A stretch of 35,118 nt of DNA from Candidatus Segatella mututuai (lineage in GTDB: Bacteria > Bacteroidota > Bacteroidia > Bacteroidales > Bacteroidaceae), in the NCBI GenBank assembly GCA_002439605.1, contig DJOI01000062.1, forward strand, positions 1 through 35,118. The letters run 5' to 3'. Within the stretch, counting starts at the first letter, position 1. The number at the start of each line of letters is the position of its first letter. Positions 33,480 to 35,118 of this stretch are shown here, piece by piece. Below the pieces are notes generated by a model, which worked only from the letters and a program-made list of their open reading frames with translations, was not told where the DNA came from and searched no databases. The translations under genes were made by a program, and so were the position numbers.

Positions 33480-33911
33480 TTATCTCGAAACTTGCAAAGA
33501 AAAATCCTTATTGCAGATTTGCATCGCCACCCCATCGGGCATCAGTTCGAAACCATGACGCTGGTAGAAGGTGGCATTACTGCTTTCCTCTGGCATCACA
33601 TTGATATAAAAATAAGAGCAATAATGCTCCTTGGCTTGCTCCACGAGTTGGGAGGCGATGCCCTGGTGCTGATAATCGGGCGAAACAAGGAGGTAATGCA
33701 GGAAGGCGGTCATCCCGCCATCGTCCAATCCTCTCACCAGTCCCACCAATCTCTCGCCATCCCACGCCGTAAGCACGTAGGAGGAATGAAGCAAGGCTTG
33801 ATAGAGTTGCCGAGGATAGTTGCCCGACACCCAGTGGATGGAGCAGAAAAGTTCCTCCACCTGCTCCTGAGTAAAGTTTCTCTCCGTTGTAAATATAATG
33901 TTTGGGGGCAT
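33480..33911 (-). CDS. GNAT family N-acetyltransferase
   Basis: 143 aa. The acetyl-CoA loop is seen as LLVSPDYQHQGIASQLVEQA (strand 4 plus the Q-x-x-G-x-A motif A), followed by FYINVMPEESSNATFYQRHGFE (motif B with the usual tyrosine). The substrate is unknown. It is the first gene of a two-gene unit, ending 5 bp before the AraC-NifX start, and is divergent from the small gene at 34137. Confidence 0.9.
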   Translation of the reverse strand: MPPNIIFTTERNFTQEQVEELFCSIHWVSGNYPRQLYQALLHSSYVLTAWDGERLVGLVRGLDDGGMTAFLHYLLVSPDYQHQGIASQLVEQAKEHYCSYFYINVMPEESSNATFYQRHGFELMPDGVAMQICNKDFSLQVSR

Positions 33912-33966
33912 ATTTTATCTTTTTACTTTCTTTATGCATGTTATCTTCTCATCATCTCCCACAAAA

Positions 33967-34095
33967 AATGGTAAATAATGATTTTCGGATGGTAAAATTA
34001 CACAAACTTTTTCATCCATCAAAACAGAAGTCCGATATTTACCATTCTTTAGCTCGAAAACACAACGATTATTTCGGGATGTATTCTTAATTTTG
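33967..34095 (+). promoter_or_regulatory. Divergent regulatory region with ATGGTAAA sites and -7 box
   Basis: ATGGTAAA occurs at 33968-33975 and 33989-33996, starts exactly 21 bp apart and in the same direction. A third, inverted copy makes AATGGTAAATA (33967-33977) and TATTTACCATT (34036-34046) perfect 11-bp inverted repeats. The -7 box TAATTTTG (34088-34095) leads to the gene at 34137. The nearby AraC-type protein is the obvious candidate binder (inference). Confidence 0.5.
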
Positions 34096-34136
34096 CAATC
34101 GACAAAAGTAATAACAATTTAAAAAGAAGAAAGAAA

Positions 34137-34436
34137 ATGGAAAAGAAAATCAATGCTTATCTTCAGATTACGATGAAGATCAAAGAGAGCGACCGCCCAA
34201 GTGCAGCCAAGGTGTATTTCGACTATCGCGAGCCATTCTTGAACACCATCGAGGGTGCTTTGAGCAAGGCTTTGTTGGTACGTGACGAGGACGTACAGGT
34301 ACTCCATGGCTTCGACAGCAAGGAACATGCAGCAGCTTACTTGGAGTCAGACTTGTTTAAGAACGATGTAGCCAAGGGCCTCTCTCCTTACTTCCAGGCT
34401 GACCCAGAGATTCGTATCTTCACCGTTGCCGGATAA
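34137..34436 (+). CDS. Small protein, probable dimeric alpha/beta-barrel (ABM-like), function unknown
   Basis: 99 aa. Its pattern is strand (INAYLQITMKI), helix (AAKVYFDYREPFLNTIEGALS), strand (DVQVLHGFDS), helix (EHAAAYLESDLF), then a final strand (EIRIFTVA). This resembles antibiotic-biosynthesis-monooxygenase-like or stress-responsive A/B barrel proteins. That is a fold guess from the pattern, not a family match. No signal peptide. It has its own promoter, opposite the GNAT/AraC-NifX unit, and codons that suggest good expression (GGT, CGT, GCT). Confidence 0.8.
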   Translation: MEKKINAYLQITMKIKESDRPSAAKVYFDYREPFLNTIEGALSKALLVRDEDVQVLHGFDSKEHAAAYLESDLFKNDVAKGLSPYFQADPEIRIFTVAG

Positions 34437-34794
34437 AGCAAATTAGTTTTTTTTTGCAACACCGAGATAAATCCGTGGCCTTCAATCTCTGAAAGCCACG
34501 GATTTCTTTTTAATTATCCTTCTTCGAGTGTAAACTCATTTTTTATCCTGCCTTGATAATCCTGTCGCTGATGGTGCGCTGAGTGCTGCCATAAAGTCTT
34601 TCGTATAGTTTCAGTTACAAGTCTCGAAATTGCCAAAGAATTAATAGGAAATCTTAAGGATCAAAATGAAGAAACGCAAGTTTCTGCTTTATTTTCTTTA
34701 CTTTTGTACTTGCAAAAGAAAAATTTCTTCGTTTTTGGGGTGATTGAATCCTCAAAGGTTTGTATAGGAGAGTAGAAACAAGACAGAAAAGACT
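34437..34794. other. Intergenic region before the ECF sigma factor
   Basis: No gene seen. It holds the hairpin at 34469-34505, TACTTTTG at 34699-34706 (possible -7 box for the sigma-factor gene, about 88 bp from its start) and the short inverted repeat CTTTTG/CAAAAG (34701-34706 and 34713-34718). Confidence 0.5.
34469..34505 (+). terminator. Terminator-like hairpin, relative of 32097-32138
   Basis: AAATCCGTGGC (34469-34479) pairs with GCCACGGATTT (34495-34505), followed by CTTTTTAATT. It shares AAATCCGTGrCCTTCA with the hairpin at 32097, with a compensatory A-T to G-C change in the stem. Confidence 0.7.
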
Positions 34795-35118
34795 ATGACT
34801 GAAGAAAAAGAACAACAGTTGGAACGGCTGTTCAACGACCATTACGAGCGAATGTTTCGACTCGCCTTTGCCTTGCTCCATGACAACGAGGAAGCAAGGG
34901 ATGTGGTGAGCGAAGTTTTCTCCAAGTTGTGGGATAGGTTCTCGCAGGAGGAGATTCCGAAAGACTCTTCTTCGAAAGATTACCTCTTGAGGGCTGAAAC
35001 CGCTTCCGCCTATTTGATGCGAAGTATGAAGAATGCTTGCCTCAATGTCATCTCCAAGAAAAAGAGAAACGAGAGGCTCATCAAGTTTCTCCCACTTTCG
35101 AATGAGGAGTCTATCCGA
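34795..35118 (+). CDS. ECF-type RNA polymerase sigma-70 factor (partial)
   Basis: 108 codons from the ATG at 34795; the gene continues past the window end. The visible part is sigma region 2: LERLFNDHYERMFRLAFALL, then NEEARDVVSEVFSKLWDRF (the D-x-x-x-E-V/F-x-x-L/V-W pattern that contacts core polymerase and melts the -10 region). In Bacteroidota such factors commonly work with FecR-type anti-sigma factors and SusC/D uptake systems; the partner, if any, lies outside the window. Confidence 0.88.
   Translation, partial: MTEEKEQQLERLFNDHYERMFRLAFALLHDNEEARDVVSEVFSKLWDRFSQEEIPKDSSSKDYLLRAETASAYLMRSMKNACLNVISKKKRNERLIKFLPLSNEESIR

Overview
The window looks like a chromosomal stretch from a Bacteroidota genome, most likely Prevotellaceae (Segatella/Prevotella-like). 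The basis is promoters of the TTTG-N20-TAnnTTTG type, A-rich translation starts without Shine-Dalgarno sequences, and family content: DUF3822 next to rsmD, a DUF4476 protein, an etfB-etfA-acyl-CoA dehydrogenase operon, and gmd-fcl. The species call is inference; nothing here identifies a strain.

Layout. 1-5036 (minus): a three-gene DNA modification/defence module, with a motif-I methylase-like protein, an Eco57I-like methylase and a T5orf172 (GIY-YIG) nuclease fused to an SF2 helicase. 5037-5698: no convincing gene, but a strongly structured element and a 22-bp tandem repeat. 5699-5780: tRNA-Tyr. 5921-8326 (minus): gmd-fcl, GDP-L-fucose synthesis. 8425-11848: a RecD/Dda-like helicase divergent from a small membrane protein, a DUF3822 protein and rsmD. 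11901-16160 (minus): lipoprotein-dnaG-cls. 16338-18474: histidine phosphatase, SDR oxidoreductase and a convergent HAD hydrolase. 18787-21200 (minus): an OprO/P-like porin and an MFS transporter. 21387-22250: secreted SGNH hydrolase.

22585-26492 (plus): a polyphosphate cluster, with a leucine-rich-repeat protein carrying a lysine-rich tail, then ppk1 and ppx overlapping by 4 bp. 26714-30596 (plus): etfB-etfA-acyl-CoA dehydrogenase, with structured intercistronic gaps and a strong terminator. 30597-32138: a degenerate stretch, a BamE-like/DUF4476 secreted protein and the decayed tail of an Rpn-type transposase/nuclease. 32179-34436: an AraC-type regulator continuous in frame with a NifX-like FeMo-cofactor-binding domain, a GNAT acetyltransferase upstream, and a divergent small alpha/beta-barrel-like protein. 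An ECF sigma factor begins at 34795 and runs off the window.

The observations I rate highest are the lysine-tailed LRR protein in the polyphosphate operon; 11-bp-spaced TTGTAAC repeats (Pho-box-like) upstream of both that operon and the phosphate-type porin; the AraC-NifX fusion facing a promoter with ATGGTAAA sites exactly 21 bp apart; and the alternative-hairpin element at 5131-5272. Most of the rest is ordinary housekeeping sequence. All family names come from reading the translations by eye; no database search was run.
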